Source: Hyphomicrobiales bacterium
Lineage (GTDB): Bacteria > Pseudomonadota > Alphaproteobacteria > Rhizobiales > Devosiaceae
DNA: 36,868 nucleotides
Assembly: GCA_015490455.1 (NCBI GenBank)
Contig: WFXU01000001.1
Location: 1-36,868, forward strand
Direction: 5' to 3'
The notes beneath the pieces are model-generated. The model was not told where the DNA came from. It did not search any database and worked only from the letters and a program-made list of their open reading frames with translations. Positions 15,958 through 24,063 of this stretch are shown here, piece by piece. Both the position numbers and the translations under genes were made by a program. Numbering within the stretch: position 1 is the first letter of the stretch; every line of letters starts with the position of its first letter.

Positions 15958-17502
15958 ATGCTTAAAAAAGATGCTGTATATTTAGGAACATCAGACAAAC
16001 CGGAATATCTGAAATTAAAATATGCCAATAGGCATGGTTTAATTACGGGTGCGACAGGAACCGGTAAAACAGTTAGTTTACAAATTATGGCCGAAGGTTT
16101 TTCTGCGGCTGGAGTTCCGGTTTTTTGCGCCGATGTGAAGGGAGATTTATCCGGCATTGCCGTTAAGGGTGAAGCAAAAGATTTCTTAATTGAAAGGGCA
16201 AATAATATTGGCTTTTCTGACTATGAATTAAGCAGTTTTCCTACAATTTTCTGGGATCTTTTTGGCAGGCAAGGCCACCCAATTCGCACAACTATTTCCG
16301 ATATGGGGCCATTATTATTTTCGCGCCTTTTAGACCTTAACGCAACACAGGAGGGAGTATTAAATATTGCTTTTAAGATTGCCGATGATGAGGGATTATT
16401 ATTATTAGATCTGAAGGATTTACGTTCATTATTAGTGGAAATGGCCACAAGAGCAAAGGAAATATCGGCAATTTATGGCTATGTTTCAACCGCTTCTATT
16501 GGTGCAATTCAGCGCGCTTTATTAATATTAGAACAACAGGGGGCAGAAAATTTCTTTGGTGAGAGGGCGCTTAATATTACCGATCTTATGCGCACCGATA
16601 ATGAGGGGCGCGGATTTATTTCCGTATTAGCAGCGGATGAATTAATGCAATCACCAAGATTATATTCAACCTTTTTATTATGGCTATTGTCAGAATTATT
16701 TGAAGAACTACCGGAAGTGGGCAATCCGGATAAACCTAGATTGGTCTTCTTTTTTGATGAAGCACATTTATTATTTAATGAAGCACCTAAAATTTTGCTA
16801 AAAAAGGTAGAGCAGGTTGTAAAGTTAGTGCGTTCAAAAGGGGTGGGCGTATATTTTGTTACGCAAAATCCAGTTGATATTCCCGATAGTGTTTTAGCGC
16901 AATTGGGCAATAGAGTGCAGCATGCTTTACGCGCCTATACACCAAAAGAAGCAAAGGCCGTTAGGGTTGCAGCAGAGACTTTTCGCCCAAATCCTGATTT
17001 TGATACAGAAGAAGCTATTACAAATCTTGGCGTAGGCGAAGCTTTGGTTTCAACTTTAGAAAAAAAGGGGGTTCCTTCAATAGTTGGGCGAACAATAATG
17101 CGCCCACCATCTTCACGACTTGGGCCAATAACAGTGAGTGAAAGAAAGCAAATTATAGCTAACTCCCCTCTAGCTGATATTTATGATGAAACTATTGACA
17201 GACATTCAGCATTTGAAGTTTTACAAAAAAGGGCTGAACAAAGACAATTAGATGAGTTGCGCCAGCGTGAAAGGGAGGATAGGGAACGCGAACAATATGG
17301 GCGTATGCGCCGCCCGCGCACAGGATATGAGGATATTTTCCGTGACGATAGACCAACAAAGAGAAGCCGCTCACGTAAAAGAAATTACAGGCGCCAAAGT
17401 GCAACAGAGGCTGCAGTGAAAACACTTGCCCGCACGGTTGCCCGTCAATTAGGAAGGTCCTTAGTTCGGGGCATTCTTGGTTCCTTAAAGCGCGGCCTAT
17501 AA
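15958..17502 (+). CDS. HerA-like ATPase, DUF853 family (YjgR type)
   Basis: A 514-residue P-loop ATPase of the HerA/FtsK superfamily. Walker A is GATGTGKT (31-38), followed by VFCADVKGDLSGIA, and Walker B is VFFFDEAHLLF (about 262-272). The sensor and arginine-finger region carries FVTQNPVDIPDSVLAQLGNR. After residue 420 comes a charged coiled coil (LDELRQREREDRERE) and a strongly basic tail with RSRSRKRNYRRQ and AVARQLGRSLVRG-like sequence, which could bind nucleic acid. The role of this family is unknown; relatives pump or translocate DNA. AAGGGA precedes the ATG. The next gene starts 4 bp after its stop, indicating co-expression. Confidence 0.9.
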   Translation: MLKKDAVYLGTSDKPEYLKLKYANRHGLITGATGTGKTVSLQIMAEGFSAAGVPVFCADVKGDLSGIAVKGEAKDFLIERANNIGFSDYELSSFPTIFWDLFGRQGHPIRTTISDMGPLLFSRLLDLNATQEGVLNIAFKIADDEGLLLLDLKDLRSLLVEMATRAKEISAIYGYVSTASIGAIQRALLILEQQGAENFFGERALNITDLMRTDNEGRGFISVLAADELMQSPRLYSTFLLWLLSELFEELPEVGNPDKPRLVFFFDEAHLLFNEAPKILLKKVEQVVKLVRSKGVGVYFVTQNPVDIPDSVLAQLGNRVQHALRAYTPKEAKAVRVAAETFRPNPDFDTEEAITNLGVGEALVSTLEKKGVPSIVGRTIMRPPSSRLGPITVSERKQIIANSPLADIYDETIDRHSAFEVLQKRAEQRQLDELRQREREDREREQYGRMRRPRTGYEDIFRDDRPTKRSRSRKRNYRRQSATEAAVKTLARTVARQLGRSLVRGILGSLKRGL

Positions 17503-17506
17503 TAAT

Positions 17507-18043
17507 ATGAGTAAAAAAAAACAAAGAATAGCTGTTTTTGCATCTGATATGGGAGCAGGAGATCCTGAACGTAGTTCAATTATGGTGCAGGCTGGAGCAT
17601 TTTTTGCCAGCCAAAAAATTAGCATAAATTGTTATGTGCAAAGAAATAATATTTGCACTCCCTTTATCAGCAGCCTTAAAAGGGCGGGGGGTGATGTTAC
17701 AATTTTTGCCGATGAAGAATTTGAGCTACCCAGCACTTTGGCGGATATAAATATTGAAATTCTTGTTAAAAATTCACAAAATAAATTAGCACAACTTAGT
17801 CAAAAATCAGATGGATTTATTGGCCTGCCCGGCTCTTTATTATCGGTAAAATTATTATTTGATAGTTGGGTTGCCAGCGAACAAAAAAAACCTATCGCCT
17901 TATTGAATAAAAATAGACATTTTGAATTTATTCGCGGCTTTATTGCAGATATTGCCAGCGTCAAATTGAAAAAAATTGAGCAAAAAATAATTATCGCCGA
18001 TAATATAGAAGATCTTTGGCACAGATTTAGCAGATTATTATAA
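17507..18043 (+). CDS. Degenerate LOG-like Rossmann protein
   Basis: A 178-residue protein whose outline follows the LOG (lysine-decarboxylase-like, TIGR00730) family: an opening beta strand IAVFASDMGAGDP, then SDGFIGLPGSLLSVKLLFDSW (in parts, about 100-120) and KKPIALLNKNRHFEFIRGFI. The family's catalytic PGGxGTxxE has become PGSLLSVKLLF, so both the Gly pair and the Glu are lost, and phosphoribohydrolase activity (cytokinin or nucleotide) is unlikely. It probably is a binding protein, or has another activity. It is translationally adjacent (4 bp) to the HerA-like gene and ends at a hairpin shared with convergent rpsT. Confidence 0.55.
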   Translation: MSKKKQRIAVFASDMGAGDPERSSIMVQAGAFFASQKISINCYVQRNNICTPFISSLKRAGGDVTIFADEEFELPSTLADINIEILVKNSQNKLAQLSQKSDGFIGLPGSLLSVKLLFDSWVASEQKKPIALLNKNRHFEFIRGFIADIASVKLKKIEQKIIIADNIEDLWHRFSRLL

Positions 18044-18079
18044 ATCAACAAATTATTATCAATGATTATAGCAAAATAT

Positions 18080-18126
18080 ATAGGCAGAGTAACATAACCT
18101 CATAGCCTTATATGTTACCCGCCTAT
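18080..18126. terminator. Bidirectional hairpin between the LOG-like gene and rpsT
   Basis: ATAGGC (18080-18085) pairs with GCCTAT (18121-18126), and GTAACATA (18089-18096) pairs with TATGTTAC (18111-18118), separated by an AGA/CC internal loop; the terminal loop is 14 nt. The structure spans the rpsT stop codon and stands 36 bp after the LOG-like stop. On the rpsT strand an AT-rich ATATATTTT tract follows. It probably ends both convergent transcripts. Confidence 0.55.
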
Positions 18127-18381
18127 CTTGTTCACCCGCCTAGCAAGACGAGAAACTTTGCGTGATGCAAGATTGCGGTGCACTATTCCGTGAGTGGCCG
18201 CGCTTTGGATAATGGGCTGAGCTTCCTTAAGAGCCTTAAGCGCACCCTCTTTATTGCCAGCCGCAATGGCTTCTTCAACTTTACGAATATATGTGCGCAT
18301 GCGCGAGCGACGCGCTTTATTAATTTTAGTTCGTGCTGCAATTTTACGAACAGCCTTTTTTGCTGAAGACGTATTGGCCAT
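18115..18381 (-). CDS. rpsT: 30S ribosomal protein S20
   Basis: S20 binds 16S rRNA in the lower body of the 30S subunit. The 88-residue, very basic, helical sequence [30 protein letters not shown] (in parts) and the closing [21 protein letters not shown] match the family throughout. The ATG at 18381 follows AGGAATTT; the preceding in-frame TTG is not a start. A strong promoter lies at 18460-18488. In alphaproteobacteria rpsT often lies near mutM, as here. Confidence 0.96.
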   Translation of the reverse strand: MANTSSAKKAVRKIAARTKINKARRSRMRTYIRKVEEAIAAGNKEGALKALKEAQPIIQSAATHGIVHRNLASRKVSRLARRVNKIGG

Positions 18382-18459
18382 CAAATTCCTCTTAAAATTC
18401 TTAGAATTTCACCACTGGCGAAATAATTATATTATAGCAAATGCCTTAACTCTGCGCGG

Positions 18460-18488
18460 TTTATAATAGGCTGTTGATTGCTAGTCAA
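18460..18488 (-). promoter_or_regulatory. Sigma-70-type promoter of rpsT
   Basis: On the minus strand, TTGACT (18488-18483) is followed after exactly 17 bp by TATAAA (18465-18460). This is near consensus with ideal spacing. A start near 18453 would leave a 5' leader of about 70 nt before the rpsT ATG. A further TATAAT-like stretch nearer the gene (18430-18437) lacks a matching -35. Confidence 0.65.
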
Positions 18489-18531
18489 CTATTTTTCCGT
18501 TTTTTCAATTTTGCATGCTAAAATAGTTATT

Positions 18532-19392
18532 TCAGGGTTTTTGGCATTTTGGGCAAAAAAATGTAGAGCGCCCTCCTTGCGAAATTTTTACTATTATTGC
18601 GTTACATTTTTTTCTACTACATTTTTCTCCCGCTCGATTATAAACAGCAAAATAATGCTGAAAATAACCACTTTGCTCATTAACTGAGTGAAAATCGCTA
18701 ATTGTAGAGCCGCCTGCCTTTATTGCTTTTGCTAATATTTCCTTTATTGCAGATGATAGTTTTTCTAATTTTTTAGTGGGCTGGTAATTTTTTTTAACCA
18801 GATGAGCAATTTTTTCTCTAGGGTAAATTTTAGCTCGCCAAAGCGCCTCACAAACATAAATATTACCTAACCCCGCAATTATTTTTTGATTAAGCAATGC
18901 TGATTTTATTTCACTTTTTTTAGCAAAAAACTGCTTGGCCAAATATTGAGCATTTAATTCATTACTAAGAGGCTCAACGCCCAAATTTTGTAAAAATTTA
19001 TTTTCACTCTGCTTAGTAAATAATTCCATGAAGCCAAAACGACGCGGATCTATATATAATAACCTATATTCTTCTCCTTCTTTGGTTGTTAGCAAGAATT
19101 CCACATGACAATGTTTTATTTTTCTATATGCATCATTATTTTTTATAATAATAAAATTGCCGCTCATGCCCAGATGAACCAGAAAATTCATGTCATTTTT
19201 GAGCGAAAAAATCAGATATTTACCACGTCTTGATAAGGATTTAATTTGCTGTTTCCTTAATTGGGAAGTAAAATTTTTTGCAAAATCAAAGCGAAGATTT
19301 TTACGATTTAACCGAACATCCTTAATTATTGCTTCCTCTAAATAAGGCTCCAGCCCTTTTTTTACGGTTTCTACTTCGGGTAATTCAGGCAT
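18532..19392 (-). CDS. mutM: Formamidopyrimidine-DNA glycosylase
   Basis: MutM/Fpg removes 8-oxoguanine and formamidopyrimidines and cleaves the abasic site. The catalytic N-terminus MPELPEVET (Pro2, Glu3) is intact, Lys58 lies in SRRGKYL, the H2TH region includes LLNQKIIAGLGNIYVCEALW (in parts), and the C-terminal zinc finger has CSRKKC and CPKC with GRST between. The C-x4-C first pair is usual for alphaproteobacterial Fpg. Length 286 is standard. It is divergent from ubiE, with a 91-bp spacer. Confidence 0.96.
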   Translation of the reverse strand: MPELPEVETVKKGLEPYLEEAIIKDVRLNRKNLRFDFAKNFTSQLRKQQIKSLSRRGKYLIFSLKNDMNFLVHLGMSGNFIIIKNNDAYRKIKHCHVEFLLTTKEGEEYRLLYIDPRRFGFMELFTKQSENKFLQNLGVEPLSNELNAQYLAKQFFAKKSEIKSALLNQKIIAGLGNIYVCEALWRAKIYPREKIAHLVKKNYQPTKKLEKLSSAIKEILAKAIKAGGSTISDFHSVNEQSGYFQHYFAVYNRAGEKCSRKKCNAIIVKISQGGRSTFFCPKCQKP

Positions 19393-19483
19393 TTTTTTCC
19401 TTTTTATAAAATGCGGCTTGGATAATTGTTGCTATATGGTTTAATATGTTAAAGAAATAAAGCAAAAAAACAAAAGTAGGCAA

Positions 19484-20248
19484 ATGGATAATAATATTGA
19501 AATGAGCAATTTTGGGCATAAGAAAATAGCCTTAAAGGACAAGCAAACCCTCGTTAATAAGGTATTTGATAATGTTGCCGCTCGCTATGATTTGATGAAT
19601 GATTTAATGAGTTTTGGTATTCATCGCCTTTGGAAAGATGCGTTGGTTGCCCGCCTTGCGCCGCCAAAAAATGGCTCTCTTCCATATAGAGTTCTGGATA
19701 TGGCTGGAGGAACGGGCGATATTGCCAAACGTATAATAAATGCTTCTTATGGTTATGCCGATGTAATTGTTGCCGATATTAATGAGCAAATGTTACAGGT
19801 TGGTAGGGAAAGAGCAAAAAATTGGCTCTATCCGGATAAGGTTAAATTTGTTCAGGCCAATGCCGAGCAACTTCCCTTTGAAGATAATTATTTCAATGGC
19901 TATACTATTTCCTTTGGAATTCGCAATGTGCCCAAAATTGATAAAGCCCTAGAGCAGGCTTACCGCGTGCTCAAGCGGGGAGGCAGGTTGCTGATTTTAG
20001 AATTCTCAAATGTTGATATAAAGGGTTTTGATAAATTATATCAGCTTTTTACCAATAAAGTCATTCCCCCCTTAGGTGGTTTGGTTGCCAATGATAGTGC
20101 CTCTTATAAATATTTGGTAGAAAGTATAGAGCAATTTCCCAGTGCTAAAGAATTTTCGGCCATGATAGAAAATGCCGGCTTTAAGCGCGTAACCCACACA
20201 GCCCTTAGTGGCAATATTGCCGCTCTTCATAGTGCATGGAAAATTTAA
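19484..20248 (+). CDS. ubiE: Ubiquinone/menaquinone methyltransferase UbiE
   Basis: The 254-residue class I SAM-dependent C-methyltransferase acts on 2-polyprenyl-6-methoxybenzoquinol (and demethylmenaquinol where present). UbiE signatures are VFDNVAARYDLMNDLMSFG, the SAM loop LDMAGGTGD (71-79), TISFGIRNVPKIDKAL and RGGRLLILEFS. The C-terminus GNIAALHSAWKI is typical and complete. It begins at an ATG shortly after an AT-rich divergent promoter region shared with mutM, and its stop is 1 nt from the ubiB start, so the two are translationally coupled. Confidence 0.95.
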   Translation: MDNNIEMSNFGHKKIALKDKQTLVNKVFDNVAARYDLMNDLMSFGIHRLWKDALVARLAPPKNGSLPYRVLDMAGGTGDIAKRIINASYGYADVIVADINEQMLQVGRERAKNWLYPDKVKFVQANAEQLPFEDNYFNGYTISFGIRNVPKIDKALEQAYRVLKRGGRLLILEFSNVDIKGFDKLYQLFTNKVIPPLGGLVANDSASYKYLVESIEQFPSAKEFSAMIENAGFKRVTHTALSGNIAALHSAWKI

Positions 20249-20249
20249 T

Positions 20250-21770
20250 ATGGCTATTTTCTCTTATGCCCGTTTAATAAGAGCTGGATTTGTGCTTAGC
20301 CGTGAGGGAGCATTTTCGCTTATTAATGTTAAACATCTACCATCATCTGCAAGATTAGTGATAAAAATACTACGCTTAATTGAAAGAAGAAGCGTTAGAA
20401 AAACAGGCCGGGTTGAGCGCTTAACAAGAGCTTTGAATAAACTCGGACCTACCTATGTTAAATTTGGCCAGCTTCTGGCTACTAGGCCTGATATTGTAGG
20501 GGAAAAAATAGCCAATGATTTATCTGCCCTACAGGATAGAATGGAGCCATTTGATGAAAAATTAGTGCCCAAAATTTTATCCCACGCTCTTGAGGGGAAA
20601 GAAAAACAAATAGTAAATATTTCTAAGCCAATCGCCGCCGCTTCCATTGCGCAAGTCCATAAGGCAAATTTGATAAATAAAGATGGCAGTGAGGAATTAG
20701 TCGCTATTAAGCTACTTAGGCCAAATATTCGTGAACAATTTAATAAGGATATTAAGAGTTTTTTTGCTGGCGCGCGTTTGGCGCAAAATCTAATCCCCCC
20801 CCTTAGAAGGCTTAACCCGGTTAGTGTAGTTGAAATATTACAGCGTTCGGCACAATTAGAATTAGATTTACGTTTTGAAGCGGCAGCTATTTCCGAATTT
20901 GGCGATAATATAAAAAATGATAATGGTTTTGCCGTGCCAGAAGTAAAATGGGACTATATTGGCGAAGATGTGCTGGTTACTTCATGGATTGACGCTATTC
21001 CAATTCGCGATAAAGAGGCAATAGATAGGGCTAATATTGATAGGAAACTTCTTGCTATGCATTTAATGCAGAGTTTTTTACGCCATGCGATAAGAGATGG
21101 CTTTTTTCATGCTGACATGCATCCGGGAAATCTTTTTATTGATAAAGAAACAAACGGAATTATCGCTGTTGATTTTGGTATAATGGGAAGAATTAACAAA
21201 AAGGAGCGTCGCTTTTTGGCCAATATTATTCACGGCTTTATTACCCGTGATTATCACAATATTGCTCAAATGCATATTGATATTGGCTATGTGCCAAAAA
21301 CACAATCGGTTGATGATTTTGCCCTTGCTCTACGCTCAATTGGCGAACCGTTACAGGGACAAATTTCGCGCGATATTTCAATGGCAAAATTACTCGGTCA
21401 ATTATTAAAAATTACCGAAATATTTAATATGCAAACCCGCCCCGAACTAGTTTTATTGCAAAAAACTATGGTCGTAGTTGAGGGTGTGGCGCGAATGTTA
21501 GATCCTGATCTTAATTTTTGGGAAATATCAAAACCAATTGTTGCAGACTGGTTAAAAGAACAGGCCGGACCAATGGGGAAATTAACTGAATTAAAGGAAC
21601 AGGGCGAAATTTTTCTACAAAGCGCAAAACAATTTCCAGAACTTATTGAGAGGGCTAATTATATTTTAGAGCGCCAAGAAACTATGCTAGAGAAGAAAAA
21701 TGGCCGCGCTAATTGGCCATTTATAATTTTGCTTATTTTTGTAGCAATTTTAGTATTTTTACTTATTTGA
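20250..21770 (+). CDS. ubiB: Ubiquinone biosynthesis kinase-like protein UbiB
   Basis: UbiB is an atypical ABC1/ADCK-family ATPase needed for coenzyme Q assembly. The 506-residue sequence has the family's KFGQLLATRPD (KxGQ motif, about 70), an Ala-rich loop AAASIAQVHKA in place of the Gly-rich loop, VAIKLLRPN with the Lys, HADMHPGNLF and VDFGIMGR. Two hydrophobic helices are replaced at the end by one, WPFIILLIFVAILVFLL, anchoring it to the membrane. The GTG at 20208 would overlap ubiE by 41 nt; the ATG at 20250 gives the family N-terminus MAIFSYARLIRAG. The gene dut follows after 20 bp. Confidence 0.95.
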   Translation: MAIFSYARLIRAGFVLSREGAFSLINVKHLPSSARLVIKILRLIERRSVRKTGRVERLTRALNKLGPTYVKFGQLLATRPDIVGEKIANDLSALQDRMEPFDEKLVPKILSHALEGKEKQIVNISKPIAAASIAQVHKANLINKDGSEELVAIKLLRPNIREQFNKDIKSFFAGARLAQNLIPPLRRLNPVSVVEILQRSAQLELDLRFEAAAISEFGDNIKNDNGFAVPEVKWDYIGEDVLVTSWIDAIPIRDKEAIDRANIDRKLLAMHLMQSFLRHAIRDGFFHADMHPGNLFIDKETNGIIAVDFGIMGRINKKERRFLANIIHGFITRDYHNIAQMHIDIGYVPKTQSVDDFALALRSIGEPLQGQISRDISMAKLLGQLLKITEIFNMQTRPELVLLQKTMVVVEGVARMLDPDLNFWEISKPIVADWLKEQAGPMGKLTELKEQGEIFLQSAKQFPELIERANYILERQETMLEKKNGRANWPFIILLIFVAILVFLLI

Positions 21771-21790
21771 TATTTATAAATTTGGACAAA

Positions 21791-22246
21791 ATGACAGTTA
21801 AAATTGGTTTTAAGTGGCTTGAAAATGGTATGGGCTTAAATATTCCGCGCTATCATAGTGAGGGAGCGGCGGGGTTGGATATTTGCGCGGCAATAAAAAA
21901 AGAAGAAACCATCATTATTGCGCCACAAAAACGCGCAATAATACCAAGCGGGTTTTCTTTGCAATTGCCTTTTGGCTTTGAAGCGCAAATTCGCCCCCGC
22001 TCGGGTTTGGCAGCCAAATATGGGGTTACAACCCTTAACGCACCCGGAACGATTGATGCTGATTATCGCGGTGAAATAAAAGTAATTCTTATTAATCATG
22101 GGGAGAAAGATTTTGTGATTAAAAGGGGAGATAGGATTGCCCAAATGATAATAGCGCCCGTGAGCGTGGTTGAATTTGAACTATTAACGCAGCTTTCAAC
22201 TACAAAGAGAAATGAGAAAGGATTTGGCTCAACCGGAAAAAAATAA
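21791..22246 (+). CDS. dut: dUTP diphosphatase
   Basis: This trimeric dUTPase hydrolyses dUTP to dUMP and pyrophosphate. All five family motifs are present in order: GAAGLDICAAI, RPRSGLA, LNAPGTIDADYRGEI, RGDRIAQMIIAP and RNEKGFGSTG. The start used is the ATG at 21791 with GGACAAA before it, giving 152 residues; the longer reading from 21713 overlaps ubiB and adds a meaningless hydrophobic stretch. In many relatives coaBC stands between ubiB and dut; here it is absent, with only 20 bp between the two. Confidence 0.96.
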   Translation: MTVKIGFKWLENGMGLNIPRYHSEGAAGLDICAAIKKEETIIIAPQKRAIIPSGFSLQLPFGFEAQIRPRSGLAAKYGVTTLNAPGTIDADYRGEIKVILINHGEKDFVIKRGDRIAQMIIAPVSVVEFELLTQLSTTKRNEKGFGSTGKK

Positions 22247-22284
22247 GTAAAAACTGCAAATTAAAACTTAGAAAGGGGGAATAT

Positions 22285-23058
22285 ATGCAAAGAAAAATAG
22301 AAAAAATTATTTCATTTGTGAGTTTGCTTATTTTTATTAATCTGCAAGCAGCTTTGTCGGCAAAAGCAGGGGATAGGGCATTTCTTGATATTATCGGCTA
22401 TTCGGAAAATCTACGTTATTTTGCCTTTGAAGAATATGGGGTGCAAGATGGTACTGGCTTTGCCTATTCCTCAATTTATATAGTTGATATTAAAAATGAT
22501 AGTTGGGTTGTTGGCACGCCAATTCGTGTGGTTGAGGAATATAATGAAGAAACCTATGAAAAAATCCCCATTGGCACCAATATTCAACGAATAAGGGTAA
22601 AAGCTAGGGAACAAGCCGATTTTAGGCTTAAAGGGCTTAATATTTCAATTCCGGCCTTAGCCTTAGCGATAAATGGTGATGGAGAAAGCGATAATGATGG
22701 ACTCTCAATCAGATATTTTTTGCCCGGCTATATTGGAGCAAAATTAAGCGATGATTATAGAATTTTTCTTGAAATATTTACAACCCAATCCCCTCTTAAC
22801 TGTATTGAATGGTTTGGGGAACAGCCAAAGGGCTTTTTAATAAAGCAGGAAAATTCATATGGGGAAATTACAGAAATTTACCGCGATAAAATTATTTCCC
22901 GCTCAAGAGGTTGCCCCAAAACTTATAAAATTTACGGTGTATATGCCCCCTATATGGCCGAAGATTTATCTAGCTCTATAGCTATCATATCGGTCTATAA
23001 GGGTGGTTTTGAAGGGGTTGATAGAAGATTTATCGCCGTTCCAATAGGCAATTTATAA
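22285..23058 (+). CDS. DUF2259 family predicted secreted protein
   Basis: A 257-residue exported protein. A signal peptide is clear: basic MQRKIEKII, hydrophobic FVSLLIFINL and a probable cleavage site at ALSAKA. The mature N-terminus GDRAFLDIIGYSENLRYFAFEEYG (in parts), then GFAYSSIYIVDI and WVVGTPIRV are the hallmark of DUF2259 (COG5497), an uncharacterised alphaproteobacterial periplasmic family. Two Cys residues (about 173 and 212) may pair. GAAAGGGGG precedes the ATG. It starts 38 bp after dut and probably shares its transcript; the region beyond holds the dispersed repeat. Confidence 0.85.
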   Translation: MQRKIEKIISFVSLLIFINLQAALSAKAGDRAFLDIIGYSENLRYFAFEEYGVQDGTGFAYSSIYIVDIKNDSWVVGTPIRVVEEYNEETYEKIPIGTNIQRIRVKAREQADFRLKGLNISIPALALAINGDGESDNDGLSIRYFLPGYIGAKLSDDYRIFLEIFTTQSPLNCIEWFGEQPKGFLIKQENSYGEITEIYRDKIISRSRGCPKTYKIYGVYAPYMAEDLSSSIAIISVYKGGFEGVDRRFIAVPIGNL

Positions 23059-23449
23059 CTATTCGAATTTATAACCATTATAGTTAATTAATTTATTTGC
23101 ACCTATTTTCGGCGTCTGTGAAAAATTTTTCAAAATCAGAAGTCAGAAGGCGGAAATCGCAAAAATATCCATCAAAATTGCAAGAAAACTGCATATGGAG
23201 AGGTAAAATCTGGCAATATTAAACGCTCAAAAGGAGCAAAATATCAAGAAATATCAATGTGATAAGAATTCTTCACGGAGAACTTCATAGCCTTTACTGT
23301 TGCACACGCACTTGTATTGTCCTCCCTGCATCTTCGCCAATTGATAATTCCATTTGATATATTTGAATTCTCATGAGAAAAAAGACATTTTCAACATCGT
23401 AATCCGTTGAATTGATGACAAGGAATACACCCAGATTGGCGCTAGGGTG
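23059..23449. other. 391-bp gene-free region between convergent genes
   Basis: It lies between the stops of the DUF2259 gene and yciB. Most of the left half is copy A of the dispersed repeat (23136-23280). The rest, 23281-23449, has no open frame of note. Next to yciB a short CACCC...GGGTG inverted repeat (about 23428-23445) could serve as a weak terminator. Confidence 0.6.
23136..23280 (+). repeat. Dispersed ~140-bp repeat, copy A
   Basis: This segment is the reverse complement, with roughly 80 percent identity by eye, of 32767-32905. Shared blocks include AAAATATCCATCAAAATTGC, CAATATTAAACGCTCAAAAG and AATTCTTCAC, in order and with nearly equal spacing. Both copies carry a TCAGAAGTCAGAA-like end. 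It has no open frame long enough to be a gene. Confidence 0.85.
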
Positions 23450-24046
23450 CTAACTATTTTCTTCAGTTTCGTCAATGCCATATTTGCTCAAAATAGGCAT
23501 TTGAAACATAGAAAAAATAATTGTTATCGGCATTATTCCCCAAACCTTAAACATTACCCAAAAATCAGTTGAAAAATTGCGCCAAACAAGCTCATTTAAT
23601 AATGCTAAAAAAAAGAAAAATAGCCCCCAACGGCGGGTAAGTTTTTTCCAACCCTCTTCCTTTAGAGCATAGACTTCGCCAAAAACATATTTGAGCAAGG
23701 ATTGCTTAAATAACATACCCCCAAGCAACACAGTGCCAAACATAATATTAACTATGGTGGGCTTTAATTTGATAAACATATCATCCTGCAAATAAAGTGT
23801 GAGCCCACCAAAAACCAACACAAGAACGCCTGTTACAAGCGGCATTATGGCAATGCGTTTTAACATTATCCAGCTCAAAATAAGCGAAATAACCATCGCC
23901 CCCATAAACCAAGCCGTAGCAACAAAAATGCCCGCACGCGCATTTACAATAAAAAATAAAACCAAAGGACCTAATTCAAGGGCCAGCTTTATTAATTGTG
24001 ATTTTGTATCATTTTGTTCTTTGAAGCCGGTTAATTTTTCGCTCAT
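23450..24046 (-). CDS. yciB: Inner membrane septation protein A (YciB/IspZ)
   Basis: A 198-residue polytopic inner-membrane protein with about five to six hydrophobic helices. Family features are [21 protein letters not shown] near the N-terminus, [19 protein letters not shown] (split), and the C-terminal [22 protein letters not shown] (split) and [11 protein letters not shown]. Septation protein A affects cell division and envelope integrity; the exact function is unsettled. It directly follows ftsY on the same strand with a 17-bp gap, as in many Rhizobiales, so it is probably read from the dapF-mtaB-ftsY transcript. Confidence 0.93.
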   Translation of the reverse strand: MSEKLTGFKEQNDTKSQLIKLALELGPLVLFFIVNARAGIFVATAWFMGAMVISLILSWIMLKRIAIMPLVTGVLVLVFGGLTLYLQDDMFIKLKPTIVNIMFGTVLLGGMLFKQSLLKYVFGEVYALKEEGWKKLTRRWGLFFFFLALLNELVWRNFSTDFWVMFKVWGIMPITIIFSMFQMPILSKYGIDETEENS

Positions 24047-24063
24047 ATGAAATCCAATTATTA

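Noticed and set aside
20208-20249. Upstream GTG start of ubiB
   Set aside because: It would add 14 residues overlapping ubiE; the ATG at 20250 matches the family N-terminus.
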